Positions 16,049 through 23,894 of a DNA stretch of 41,115 nt are shown in pieces. The DNA lies in the NCBI GenBank assembly GCA_017542245.1, contig JAFXXN010000140.1, positions 1 to 41,115 of the forward strand, written 5' to 3'. The first letter of the stretch is position 1; every line of letters starts with the position of its first letter. The stretch is from Lachnospiraceae bacterium. GTDB taxonomy: Bacteria; Bacillota; Clostridia; Lachnospirales; Lachnospiraceae. The notes beneath the pieces were generated by a model. It saw only the letters and a program-made list of their open reading frames with translations, was not told where the DNA came from and did no database searches. Made by a program: the position numbers and the translations under genes.

Positions 16049-16282
16049 ATGAGACAACCGGCTAATATGTGTAAGGTTTACAGCATGATTCAGAATAACA
16101 TCGGCAAAAAGGTTCTTGTAAGGACCAATCAGGGACGTAATCGTTTTGATGAAGAAGAAGGGGTTATAGAGGAAATGCATCCTCATGTTTTCTGCGTTAA
16201 GGTTGATAAGGATGAAGGTATCAAAACTCTTTCCTTCAGCTATACAGATGTTCTTATAAAGGATGTAGAACTGGTATTCTGA
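16049..16282 (+). CDS. veg: Veg family protein
   Basis: 77 residues matching the small Veg (DUF1021) family of Firmicutes, which in Bacillus subtilis is highly expressed and stimulates biofilm matrix genes. Typical features are the N-terminal helix before an SH3-like beta fold, IGKKVLVRTNQGRNRFDEEEG, and HPHVFCVKVD followed by LSFSYTDVLIKDVEL. The length is normal for the family. A strong promoter, long structured leader and own terminator (16310) show a monocistronic, probably abundant transcript. The molecular activity is not established. Confidence 0.85.
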   Translation: MRQPANMCKVYSMIQNNIGKKVLVRTNQGRNRFDEEEGVIEEMHPHVFCVKVDKDEGIKTLSFSYTDVLIKDVELVF

Positions 16283-16309
16283 TCATTTTGAATTCTTATA
16301 TGGATAAAT

Positions 16310-16357
16310 ACCACCCGGAGCATGGCGGAGGTGTCTGCAGACGGGTGGTTCTTTTTA
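16310..16357 (+). terminator. Terminator after veg
   Basis: ACCACCCG (16310-16317) pairs with CGGGTGGT (16342-16349), enclosing a smaller GC-rich arm, followed by TCTTTTT. Confidence 0.8.
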
Positions 16358-16371
16358 ACATAAAATCGATA

Positions 16372-16429
16372 TAACAAAATTGGAGATGCGGAGCAATGTT
16401 TTGTTACCGAGGAAATGCTTAAAGCATTT
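16372..16429 (+). promoter_or_regulatory. Two leader hairpins before the radical-SAM gene
   Basis: TAACAAAA (16372-16379) pairs with TTTTGTTA (16399-16406), and AAATGCT / AGCATTT form a second hairpin (16413-16429) only a few bases before the ribosome site GAGGTGA. No clear consensus promoter is visible in this 160-nt gap, so a promoter weaker than the others must lie at about 16340-16375. Confidence 0.35.
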
Positions 16430-16446
16430 TAGAGGTGACATTGACT

Positions 16447-17169
16447 ATGGAGAATATAATGAAAATACATGGAATAAGCGGGCTGTCGCTGCTTGATTAC
16501 CCGGGGAATATGGCCTGTACGGTTTTTACGGGGCATTGTAATTACAGATGTCCGTTCTGCCATAATGCAGGGCTGGTATTAAATCCCGACAGTGAACCTG
16601 TAATACCCGAAGAAAAAGTATTTGATCTTCTTGAGAAAAGGAAGGGTAAACTCGAGGGAGTTGCCATTACGGGCGGAGAACCGACTTTGAACAGGGATCT
16701 TCCGGATTTTTGCCGCAGAGTTAAAGATACCGGTGTAAAAGTTAAATTGGATACCAACGGGAGCAATCCCGGAATGCTCGCCGGGCTTATAGATGAAGGA
16801 CTGGTTGACTATGTGGCTATGGATATTAAAGCCGCTCCGGATAACTATACTAAAGCTGTCGGAATTGATAATTTTGACATGGGGCAGGTATTTGAGAGTG
16901 TAGATATTATCATGAAGGCCGGGAATGATATGAAGATTGATTACGAATTCCGTACGACTGTAGTGGGAGGGATACATACCGATAAGGATTTTGAAAAGAC
17001 GGGCAGATGGATAAAAGGGGCCAAGGCATATTATCTGCAGGGATACAGGGTTTCTGAAGGACAGCTTAATCCTGAGGGCCTTTTTACCGTTCCGGCCGAA
17101 ACCATGGAGAAATACAGGGAAATCCTTTTGCCAAATATTCCGAATACTTCTTTGAGAGGAGTTCTGTAA
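16447..17169 (+). CDS. nrdG: Anaerobic ribonucleotide reductase activating protein-like radical SAM enzyme
   Basis: 240 residues from ATG 16447, with GAGGTGA 8 nt upstream. The radical-SAM cluster motif is CNYRCPFC (Cys31, Cys35, Cys38), followed by AITGGEPTL (SAM binding) and KLDTNGSNPGML. This is the NrdG2 type of activating enzyme that generates a glycyl radical on the anaerobic reductase NrdD using S-adenosylmethionine. The partner NrdD is not in the window, so it must act in trans. A role activating another glycyl-radical enzyme is possible but less likely, given the simple two-domain length without extra ferredoxin clusters. The GNAT gene follows after one base. Confidence 0.8.
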   Translation: MENIMKIHGISGLSLLDYPGNMACTVFTGHCNYRCPFCHNAGLVLNPDSEPVIPEEKVFDLLEKRKGKLEGVAITGGEPTLNRDLPDFCRRVKDTGVKVKLDTNGSNPGMLAGLIDEGLVDYVAMDIKAAPDNYTKAVGIDNFDMGQVFESVDIIMKAGNDMKIDYEFRTTVVGGIHTDKDFEKTGRWIKGAKAYYLQGYRVSEGQLNPEGLFTVPAETMEKYREILLPNIPNTSLRGVL

Positions 17170-17170
17170 T

Positions 17171-17713
17171 ATGAATCTCAGATATGAAACCGAACATTTG
17201 GTTTTATCTATAGGTAATGAAGCTCTTGCGGATAAGATAAATGAATATTTAATAAGAAACCGCGCAGATTTTTCAAAGTGGGATCTTTCGCTAAATGACA
17301 GCTATTTTACAATGGACTATCAGCTTAGGGCCGTTCAGGCCGAACAGAGGCTTTTCTTAAGAGAAGAAGGGGCAAGATATTATCTTTTCCTTAAAGGTGA
17401 ACCGGATTATATCATTGGAAATGTAAGTTTCGGCCAGATGGGGAATAAAGGAGAAAGAATCTGGGAGATAGGATATAAGACCGATTTCAGGGAACGCGGA
17501 AAGGGATATGCATTTGAAGCCGCATCATTTCTTATACCTGTTATTTCGCGTGAATATAAGATAAAACGGTTATTTGCCGAGATCCTGCCCGAAAACAGGC
17601 CGTCACTGGCACTTATAGAGAAGCTGGGCTTTAAGTTTTTTGAAGTAAGAAGAAATGCTCATGAAGTCGGAGGCTGCAACAGGGATCTTTTGTTATACAG
17701 CCTTGACATGTGA
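17171..17713 (+). CDS. GNAT family N-acetyltransferase
   Basis: 180 residues of the RimJ/RimL-like GNAT type. The acetyl-CoA binding loop is seen at IGYKTDFRERGKGYAFEA, followed by the conserved ILPENRPSLALIEKLGFKF. The start follows the previous stop by one base and uses AGAGGAG inside that gene, so it is translationally coupled. The acceptor (protein N-terminus, small amine or antibiotic) cannot be told from sequence. A typical GNAT length with no extra domains. Confidence 0.8.
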   Translation: MNLRYETEHLVLSIGNEALADKINEYLIRNRADFSKWDLSLNDSYFTMDYQLRAVQAEQRLFLREEGARYYLFLKGEPDYIIGNVSFGQMGNKGERIWEIGYKTDFRERGKGYAFEAASFLIPVISREYKIKRLFAEILPENRPSLALIEKLGFKFFEVRRNAHEVGGCNRDLLLYSLDM

Positions 17714-17727
17714 TGAAGGAGGATATC

Positions 17728-18267
17728 ATGAAACCTGATGCAGCAAAGAATGTGCTTCATACGCCTCTGTCGGAAGAAGATGATATTTTCTTTATGAAAA
17801 AAGCTTTAAAACAGGCGGAGCGGGCAGAAAAAATCGGTGAGGTACCCATAGGATGCGTCATTGTATATGACAAAAAGATCGTGGGAAGGGGTTACAACCG
17901 GAGGAATACTGCAAAAACCGCCTTGGCACATGCTGAGATTACGGCGATAAGCAAAGCGTGTAAAAAACTGGGTGACTGGAGACTTGAAGGATGTACAATG
18001 TATGTAACATTGGAGCCCTGCCAGATGTGTTCTGGAGCCATAGTTCAGTCACGTATAGACAGGGTGGTGATAGGAGCTCCAAATCCTAAGGCAGGATGTG
18101 CCGGTTCGATATTGAACATTCTTAATCATCCGGGCTTTAATCATCAGACAGTGATAACGGAAAATGTATGCTCAAAAGATAGTACCGATATACTTAAAAG
18201 ATTCTTTAAGGGGCTTAGAAAAAGATTAAAAGAACAAAAAGATGAGAATACCGATCAGGAAATTTAA
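17728..18267 (+). CDS. tadA: tRNA-specific adenosine deaminase TadA
   Basis: 179 residues from ATG 17728, chosen because AAGGAGGATATC is directly upstream. Zinc-dependent deaminase motifs are complete: His68-Ala-Glu70 (catalytic glutamate) and Pro97-Cys98-x-x-Cys101. VPIGCVIVYD and GAPNPKAGCAGS are typical of TadA. The enzyme converts the wobble adenosine of tRNA-Arg(ACG) to inosine and is essential in most bacteria. It ends an operon with the radical-SAM and GNAT genes; the terminator at 18250 overlaps its last codons. Confidence 0.92.
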   Translation: MKPDAAKNVLHTPLSEEDDIFFMKKALKQAERAEKIGEVPIGCVIVYDKKIVGRGYNRRNTAKTALAHAEITAISKACKKLGDWRLEGCTMYVTLEPCQMCSGAIVQSRIDRVVIGAPNPKAGCAGSILNILNHPGFNHQTVITENVCSKDSTDILKRFFKGLRKRLKEQKDENTDQEI

Positions 18268-18286
18268 TCCGATCGGTTTTTGTTTT
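18250..18286 (+). terminator. Terminator after tadA
   Basis: ACCGATC (18250-18256) pairs with GATCGGT (18271-18277), followed by a T-rich tail. The left arm lies within the last codons of tadA. Confidence 0.7.
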
Positions 18287-18315
18287 ATATTTTTCTTTCC
18301 TTTTTTTAACATTTG

Positions 18316-18324
18316 TGCTATACT
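18316..18324 (+). promoter_or_regulatory. Extended -10 promoter of the c-di-AMP / wall polymer operon
   Basis: TG-C-TATACT (18316-18324) is an extended -10 element; the -35 region at 17-nt spacing (TTTCCT) is poor. It is the only good promoter seen upstream of the gene run starting at 18358, and the run shows no terminator until after 30127. Confidence 0.45.
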
Positions 18325-18357
18325 TGTAATTTGGGAAATAGCGTGAGGAGGAATCAT

Positions 18358-18774
18358 ATGCTTAACGAAAGAAAAATCAGGCTTATGACTAAGCTTGCCA
18401 TATATGAGAAAAAAGAAGGAAAAGAAGATCTTAAACTTGCCAAATACTATAAGGGCGATTATGCAAGACTTCAGGCGTGGAAAACAGGTATCGCGGTAAC
18501 GGTTGCATATGTACTGCTTCTTATAGTTGCTGCGGTATATAAGCTTGAATATTTTCTTGATCATGCTTTTGAAATTGATTTTGAAGCTTTGGGGAAAAAG
18601 GTCCTGGGAATTTATGTAATAGTACTTGCTGTATATGTAATTTCCGCCATGCTCGGCTATTCTCTGAAATATGCCGCATCAAGAAAAAAACTTGCGAGAT
18701 ACTTCAGAATGCTTAGAAAACTCAACCATTTTTATCTGATTGAGGACGGTGTAGTTAAGGAGGACGAGGAATGA
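18358..18774 (+). CDS. Small membrane protein upstream of the cdaA operon
   Basis: 138 residues from ATG 18358 (GAGGAGG upstream). An N-terminal cytoplasmic helix rich in Lys and Glu is followed by two membrane helices (about 42-62 and 84-104) and a short charged C-terminus. I do not recognise a family. Its stop overlaps the next start (ATGA at 18771), so the two proteins are made together and may form a complex. Its steady place upstream of the diadenylate cyclase suggests a role in the same membrane system, but this is inference. Confidence 0.6.
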   Translation: MLNERKIRLMTKLAIYEKKEGKEDLKLAKYYKGDYARLQAWKTGIAVTVAYVLLLIVAAVYKLEYFLDHAFEIDFEALGKKVLGIYVIVLAVYVISAMLGYSLKYAASRKKLARYFRMLRKLNHFYLIEDGVVKEDEE

Positions 18775-19955
18775 TAACCATATTACTTGAAATAAGGGAG
18801 ATTATCCTGCGGGCTTATCAGAAGATAAGAATCGTAGTCAATCCTGTAGTTAAGTTCTTTTTTGCCCTTCTTGTTTTTTCTTCCATAAATTCATCACTGG
18901 GCTTTGATCCGAAATTTACAAAAATTTCGATAGTTGTTATTCTTTCCGTCATATCCGCCATTACACCGGGAGCGGTTATGGTTCTTCTGGCAATGCTTCT
19001 GATATTACTTCAGGTATACAGCATAAATCTGTTTGTTGCGGTTTTGCTCCTGTTTATCTTCATTATCCTTTATGCCCTGCTTTTGAGATTCAGTCCCAAA
19101 CAGGCCATAGTTGCAGTGGCGATCCCGGTACTTGCAAAATATAACCTGCATTATGCTGTTCCGATCCTTATGGGAAGTATTTCAAATCCCATAGCCATAC
19201 TTCCTACCATATGCGGTGTCGTGGTATATCATCTGCTCGATGTCGTTAAGGTTGCCGCAACACGTGATATCAGCAGAAAAATAGATGACGTTGTGGAACT
19301 GTATACAGATATATTTGATGCGATCATTGCAAATAAGCAGATGATAATGATGATAGCGGTATTTGCGATAGTAATTACTGTTGTATGGTTTATCAGACGG
19401 TTTGCCTTTGATTATTCATTTGAGATTTCCCTTGGTGCCGGCGTAATGACGAATATTCTCGGATTCCTGCTGGCAGATCTTAAATACGACGTAACTGTTT
19501 CGGTTGGTACTCTTATCATCATGAGTGTCATTTCGGGAGCCATCGCCATGATATGTGACTATATGAAGCGAGTCCTGGACTACACAGCCGTCGAACGGGT
19601 GCAGTTTGAAGATGATGATTACTATTATTATGTAAAGGCGGTTCCCAAGGTTAATATCAGTTTAAGAGAGATGGATATCAAGCATATTAACCGTAAAGCC
19701 GTTGACGGTGAGGATTACGAATACGAAGAGGAAACGGAGGATGAGGATTATGAATCCGATGTTTCATATGATAACAGCACTGCAGAAAAGGAAGATGAGG
19801 ACAGGGACGTTAAGGAATACCGTCCTAAGTCGGTGAAGGATCAGCCTAAGCTTCTTGAGAAGCCTGCCGATGCCGAACCTCTACCCGATAAGGATGAGGA
19901 TTATGAGGAAGATATGATCCTGCTTGATGATGATACTACTGATGATGAACAATAA
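18771..19955 (+). CDS. Polytopic membrane protein with acidic C-terminal tail
   Basis: 394 residues with about eight membrane helices between residues 25 and 265, then a cytoplasmic region (about 280-320, with DDDYYYYVKAVPKVNISL) and a highly acidic, probably disordered tail ending DDDTTDDEQ. No catalytic motif is evident and I cannot name the family. It is translationally coupled to the preceding gene and lies 17 nt before cdaA. A transporter-like or scaffold role near the c-di-AMP synthase is possible. Confidence 0.6.
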   Translation: MITILLEIREIILRAYQKIRIVVNPVVKFFFALLVFSSINSSLGFDPKFTKISIVVILSVISAITPGAVMVLLAMLLILLQVYSINLFVAVLLLFIFIILYALLLRFSPKQAIVAVAIPVLAKYNLHYAVPILMGSISNPIAILPTICGVVVYHLLDVVKVAATRDISRKIDDVVELYTDIFDAIIANKQMIMMIAVFAIVITVVWFIRRFAFDYSFEISLGAGVMTNILGFLLADLKYDVTVSVGTLIIMSVISGAIAMICDYMKRVLDYTAVERVQFEDDDYYYYVKAVPKVNISLREMDIKHINRKAVDGEDYEYEEETEDEDYESDVSYDNSTAEKEDEDRDVKEYRPKSVKDQPKLLEKPADAEPLPDKDEDYEEDMILLDDDTTDDEQ

Positions 19956-19972
19956 CTGAACGGAGTTTCTTT

Positions 19973-20881
19973 ATGGAGACTATTAAAGATTTTTTCAGCG
20001 GCCTGTTAGAACCGTTGCAGATGGTTAAGATAGGCATCATGGATTGTGTTGAGATCCTGATCATAGCAATTCTGATCTACAATATAATAAAATGGATGAA
20101 AAACACCCGTGCATGGGCTCTTATGAAGGGTGTTGTTGTGCTGTTCGTATTTTATCTGATAGCAGTCCTTCTTAATTTCGATGTTATACTATGGCTTTTC
20201 CAAAACGGTATCATGGTATCCATTACGGCTATCATCATACTGTTCCAGCCGGAATTAAGAAAAGCTCTCGAACAGCTTGGAAAAAGGAATATAAATCTTG
20301 TAACTCCTCTTTTCGGAAGCAGTCAGGTTGAGGAAAAGTTTTCTGAAGAAACAATAAACAGTTTGGTTAAGGCGGCCTGCGATATGGCAAAAGTCAAAAC
20401 AGGTGCGCTCATGATAATAGAAGGAGAGCAGAGGCTTGATGATTATGAGGCTACCGGTATTATGGTAGATGCAAAGATAAGCAGTGAGCTTTTGATCAAT
20501 ATTTTTGAACACAACACTCCTTTGCATGACGGAGCGGTCATAATAAGAGGAAACAGGATAACCGCAGCAACATGTTATCTCCCTCTTTCCGACAGCTTAA
20601 GGATTAGTAAGGAGTTAGGAACAAGACACAGGGCAGCAGTAGGAATAAGTGAAGTGACTGACAGCTTTACCATAGTCGTTTCGGAACAGACAGGAAGTAT
20701 TTCCATAGCCAGGAACGGAGAACTTTCCAGAAATGTATCAAGAGAATTTCTCTATGACAGGTTAAAGGAACTCCAGAGTCAGAAGAATGAAGAAGGTACC
20801 AAGAAGAAAGGTATCCTGAGACTGAAGAACGATAAAGAAAAAAACAGCAAAAGTGAGAAGAAAGCGAAAGCGGGAAGGTAG
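19973..20881 (+). CDS. cdaA: Diadenylate cyclase CdaA
   Basis: 302 residues. Three N-terminal membrane helices (about 20-110) are followed by a DAC domain (about 120-260) with the two hallmark motifs DGA (186-188, in LHDGAVIIRG) and RHR (218-220, in GTRHRAAVG), both intact. The enzyme condenses two ATP into c-di-AMP, which controls potassium, osmotic and wall homeostasis in Firmicutes. The basic C-terminal extension (about 265-302, many Lys) is longer than usual. cdaR follows after three bases, as is standard. ACGGAG precedes the start. Confidence 0.95.
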   Translation: METIKDFFSGLLEPLQMVKIGIMDCVEILIIAILIYNIIKWMKNTRAWALMKGVVVLFVFYLIAVLLNFDVILWLFQNGIMVSITAIIILFQPELRKALEQLGKRNINLVTPLFGSSQVEEKFSEETINSLVKAACDMAKVKTGALMIIEGEQRLDDYEATGIMVDAKISSELLINIFEHNTPLHDGAVIIRGNRITAATCYLPLSDSLRISKELGTRHRAAVGISEVTDSFTIVVSEQTGSISIARNGELSRNVSREFLYDRLKELQSQKNEEGTKKKGILRLKNDKEKNSKSEKKAKAGR

Positions 20882-20884
20882 CCT

Positions 20885-22180
20885 ATGAAAAATATAATAT
20901 TGCATAATGCAGGCTGGAAGCTGCTTTCAGTGCTCCTTGCACTTTTATTGTGGCTTACGGTCATGAATGTGGAGGATCCTACCGTAACCGAAACTATTTC
21001 GGACATACCGGTCCAGATTGTAAATGATGATGTTATAAAATCAAGAGGTTACGGTTATACTATTGAATCCGGTGAAAAGATAGATATCAAGGTTAAGGGA
21101 AGAAGATCGGTAGTAGATAATGTTACAGCCGATGATTTTACTGCAATCGCAGATTTCAGTACTTTTTCAAAAATGAAGATGGTAACCATAGAAGTCAGCT
21201 GTAAGGATGTATATGCCGGAGAGTTGACATGGACAGCCAAAACCGATTCCATGGCTATAGTTTTGGAAGAGGAAGTTGAAGAATCCAGAGGCTTAAGGTT
21301 CGAACGTATCGGAGAAGTAAAAGAAGGATATTATCTGTACGATCTGAAGACGGAAACAACTCTTGTAAAGGTCAAAGGAGCAAAGAGTCAGGTAGAAAAA
21401 GTTAAAGAGGTTGTTGCTGAGGTTAACGTTGAGGGATTAAAGGATTCGAGCGATGTGGAAGTTGCGCTTTTTGCCGTAGATTCCGAAGGTACAAAAATTG
21501 ATTCCAAAAAGATAACTTTGGACAAGGAAACCATAAATGCGCAGCTTACAATCTACCCTATAAAAACCATACCTCTTTCTGTACTTGTTGAGGGAGAACC
21601 TGCCCAGTATTATTATACAGGCGAAGTGGAATTTGCACCTAAGGAAATCCAGATCACAGGTGAAGAAAATGCTTTGAACCTGCTTGAGAGCATAACTATT
21701 TCCGTTGATGTAACCGGCGCCTGGGAGGATATTGAAAAACAGGTTAATATAGAAGAGTATCTTGATGAAAATTATCAGTATATGGATCTTAAACTGGTAG
21801 ATCAGACAACGACTATGGGCATAAAAGTTCCGGTAATTGCCATGACGGAGAAAATACTCGAACTTAAGAGCGAGGATATAGAAGTTATCGGAATGGATGT
21901 CGAAAAGTATAAGTATATTATTAATACAGGAATCTATTCCAGGGTGATAGTACGCGGTAAGGCTGAAGAAATGACCAATATTGAACCTTCGGACTTTGGG
22001 CTGTACATTGACGTAAACCAAATGATGCCTGCAGAAAAGTATAATGTTGAGATTAAAAGCAGTTATGACGGGAATCTTATAGTTCAGACCGGAACAGTGG
22101 AACTCACTATAGTAGATCTGGTAGAAATGAACAATCCTGATAATGAAACAGAAGGTTCCGGAGAAACAACTGAGCAGTAA
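20885..22180 (+). CDS. cdaR: CdaR, YbbR-domain regulator of CdaA
   Basis: 431 residues: one N-terminal membrane helix (about 9-27) and a large extracellular part made of repeated YbbR domains. The strands with IDIKVKGRRSVVDNV, TLVKVKGAKSQVEKV, KEIQITGEENALNLLESI and SRVIVRGKAEEMTNI mark four repeats. CdaR proteins bind and modulate CdaA from outside the cell. In many Firmicutes glmM comes next; here it is replaced by an ABC exporter gene 15 nt downstream. The short Glu/Thr-rich C-terminus has no known role. Confidence 0.92.
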   Translation: MKNIILHNAGWKLLSVLLALLLWLTVMNVEDPTVTETISDIPVQIVNDDVIKSRGYGYTIESGEKIDIKVKGRRSVVDNVTADDFTAIADFSTFSKMKMVTIEVSCKDVYAGELTWTAKTDSMAIVLEEEVEESRGLRFERIGEVKEGYYLYDLKTETTLVKVKGAKSQVEKVKEVVAEVNVEGLKDSSDVEVALFAVDSEGTKIDSKKITLDKETINAQLTIYPIKTIPLSVLVEGEPAQYYYTGEVEFAPKEIQITGEENALNLLESITISVDVTGAWEDIEKQVNIEEYLDENYQYMDLKLVDQTTTMGIKVPVIAMTEKILELKSEDIEVIGMDVEKYKYIINTGIYSRVIVRGKAEEMTNIEPSDFGLYIDVNQMMPAEKYNVEIKSSYDGNLIVQTGTVELTIVDLVEMNNPDNETEGSGETTEQ

Positions 22181-22194
22181 AAAACAGATAGTTT

Positions 22195-22977
22195 ATGAAG
22201 ACATTTATTCACAATTTAAAGAAATTCAGGTTCCTTTTTTGGGAACTTGTAAAAAAGGATATAAAACTAAAATACAGGAGCTCGGTTCTCGGGATATTCT
22301 GGACTTTGCTTGAACCGCTTCTGACTATGATAGTCCTGACTTTGGTCTTTTCTAACCTTTTGGGAAAGGGTGACGATAACTTCCCCATATATATACTTTG
22401 CGGAAGACTGCTTTACGGATTTTTTTCCAATGGGACCAAGGTTGCCTTAAAATCGGTCAGGAAGCATGGAAGCATGATAGGTAAGGTTTATGTTCCGAAA
22501 TATATGTACCCGTTATCGGCTGTAGTATCTAACTTTATCATGTTCATAATCTCGCTTATAGTACTTGCTGGAGTTATGATATTTGAAAGAGTTCCTGTTA
22601 CACGATACATTTTCCTGGCTGTTATACCGATGCTCATACTTCTCGTAATGACTGTCGGAGTAGGACTGATCCTTTCGACGTTTAATGTATTTTTCAGGGA
22701 TCTTGAATATCTCTGGACAGTTGCACTGATGATAATAATGTATACCAGCGCGATCTTTTATAAGGTGGAGAATTTAAAGAATCCCGGAAATGAATGGATT
22801 TTTAAGTGTAACCCACTTCATTCGGTGATAGTTTTGTTCAGGGATTCGGTTTTTGGCAGAAGCTTTGAGAATGATATGTACCATCTCTGGTTTTCACTTA
22901 TTTTTTCAGTTGTGATATTCGGATTGGGAATTTTAGTATTCTGGAGAAAACAGGATAAGTTTATCCTGTATGTATGA
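22195..22977 (+). CDS. ABC-2 type polysaccharide / teichoic acid exporter permease (TagG-like)
   Basis: 260 residues with six membrane helices and the typical N-terminal amphipathic start (ELVKKDIKLKYRSSVLGIFWTLLEPL) of TagG/Wzm/KpsM permeases. It would form the channel that moves a lipid-linked polymer, such as teichoic acid, across the membrane, with the ATPase of the next gene. It lacks a strong ribosome site and lies 15 nt after cdaR, so coupling to upstream translation is likely. Confidence 0.85.
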   Translation: MKTFIHNLKKFRFLFWELVKKDIKLKYRSSVLGIFWTLLEPLLTMIVLTLVFSNLLGKGDDNFPIYILCGRLLYGFFSNGTKVALKSVRKHGSMIGKVYVPKYMYPLSAVVSNFIMFIISLIVLAGVMIFERVPVTRYIFLAVIPMLILLVMTVGVGLILSTFNVFFRDLEYLWTVALMIIMYTSAIFYKVENLKNPGNEWIFKCNPLHSVIVLFRDSVFGRSFENDMYHLWFSLIFSVVIFGLGILVFWRKQDKFILYV

Positions 22978-23012
22978 CAAAACAGCTTATTTATCCGGTT
23001 TTGGAGTGAAAT

Positions 23013-23894
23013 ATGGAAGAAAACATCAATTTGGCTGATAATGTTGAAGCGGACGGTTCAAAGATCAAAGAACCGGAAGGTATGATTCCTGAAGAAAATC
23101 TTCCTTCAGAAGGACAGCCCGAAGCTAAACCGCCAAAGAAAAAGAAGAAAAAAAAGCTGCCCCCGAAGGTGATCGTAGCTGAAAACTTAGGTGTGCGTTT
23201 CAGGATCCAGGAACAGAAAGTTGACTCGTTAAAGGAGTATTTTGTAAGACTTGTTAAGAGAAGACTGAATTATAAGGACTTTTGGGCATTAAGAGAGGTA
23301 AATTTAAAGATAAGAAAAGGTGACCGTGTAGGAATTCTGGGATTAAACGGCGCCGGAAAATCAACCCTTTTAAAATGTATAGCCGGAGTTTTAAAGCCTA
23401 CGGAAGGTACGGTTACGGTAAAGGGTAATATTGTACCGCTGCTGGAGTTGGGCGCGGGATTTGACAAGGATTATACGGGTGCTGAGAATATCTATTTCTA
23501 CGGCAGCATGCTGGGATATTCGAGGTCATTTATAAAAGAACGTTTTAATGATATAGTTGAGTTCTCTGAACTCGGAAGTTTCATAAACGTACCGGTGAAG
23601 AATTATTCATCGGGAATGAAAGCAAGACTTGGATTCTCTATAGCTACGATTGTTGAACCTGAGATTCTTATCCTGGATGAAGTTCTTTCTGTCGGAGATG
23701 CCAAATTTAGGAAAAAGAGCTCAAAGCGTCTTGAGAAAATGATGAAAAAAGGTGTTACGGTACTTTTTGTTTCACATTCTTCGGATCAGGTACTGACTTT
23801 TTGTAATAAAGCGATAATACTTGATCACGGAAGGGTCGTTGCATCGGGAAAAGCTGAAAAAATCTGTGCAAAGTATGAGGAGATGCTTCAATGA
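23013..23894 (+). CDS. ABC exporter ATPase (TagH/Wzt-like)
   Basis: 293 residues. Walker A GLNGAGKST (110-118), signature YSSGMKARLG and Walker B ILILDEV (Asp222-Glu223) are intact, with the preceding DFWALREVNLKIRKGDRVGI typical of TagH and Wzt. It lacks the C-terminal extension that Wzt proteins use to recognise capped chains. Unusual is an N-terminal extension of about 50 residues: acidic and Pro-rich, then a run of lysines (KPPKKKKKKKLPPK). It pairs with the upstream permease; the next gene overlaps its stop by four bases. Confidence 0.88.
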   Translation: MEENINLADNVEADGSKIKEPEGMIPEENLPSEGQPEAKPPKKKKKKKLPPKVIVAENLGVRFRIQEQKVDSLKEYFVRLVKRRLNYKDFWALREVNLKIRKGDRVGILGLNGAGKSTLLKCIAGVLKPTEGTVTVKGNIVPLLELGAGFDKDYTGAENIYFYGSMLGYSRSFIKERFNDIVEFSELGSFINVPVKNYSSGMKARLGFSIATIVEPEILILDEVLSVGDAKFRKKSSKRLEKMMKKGVTVLFVSHSSDQVLTFCNKAIILDHGRVVASGKAEKICAKYEEMLQ

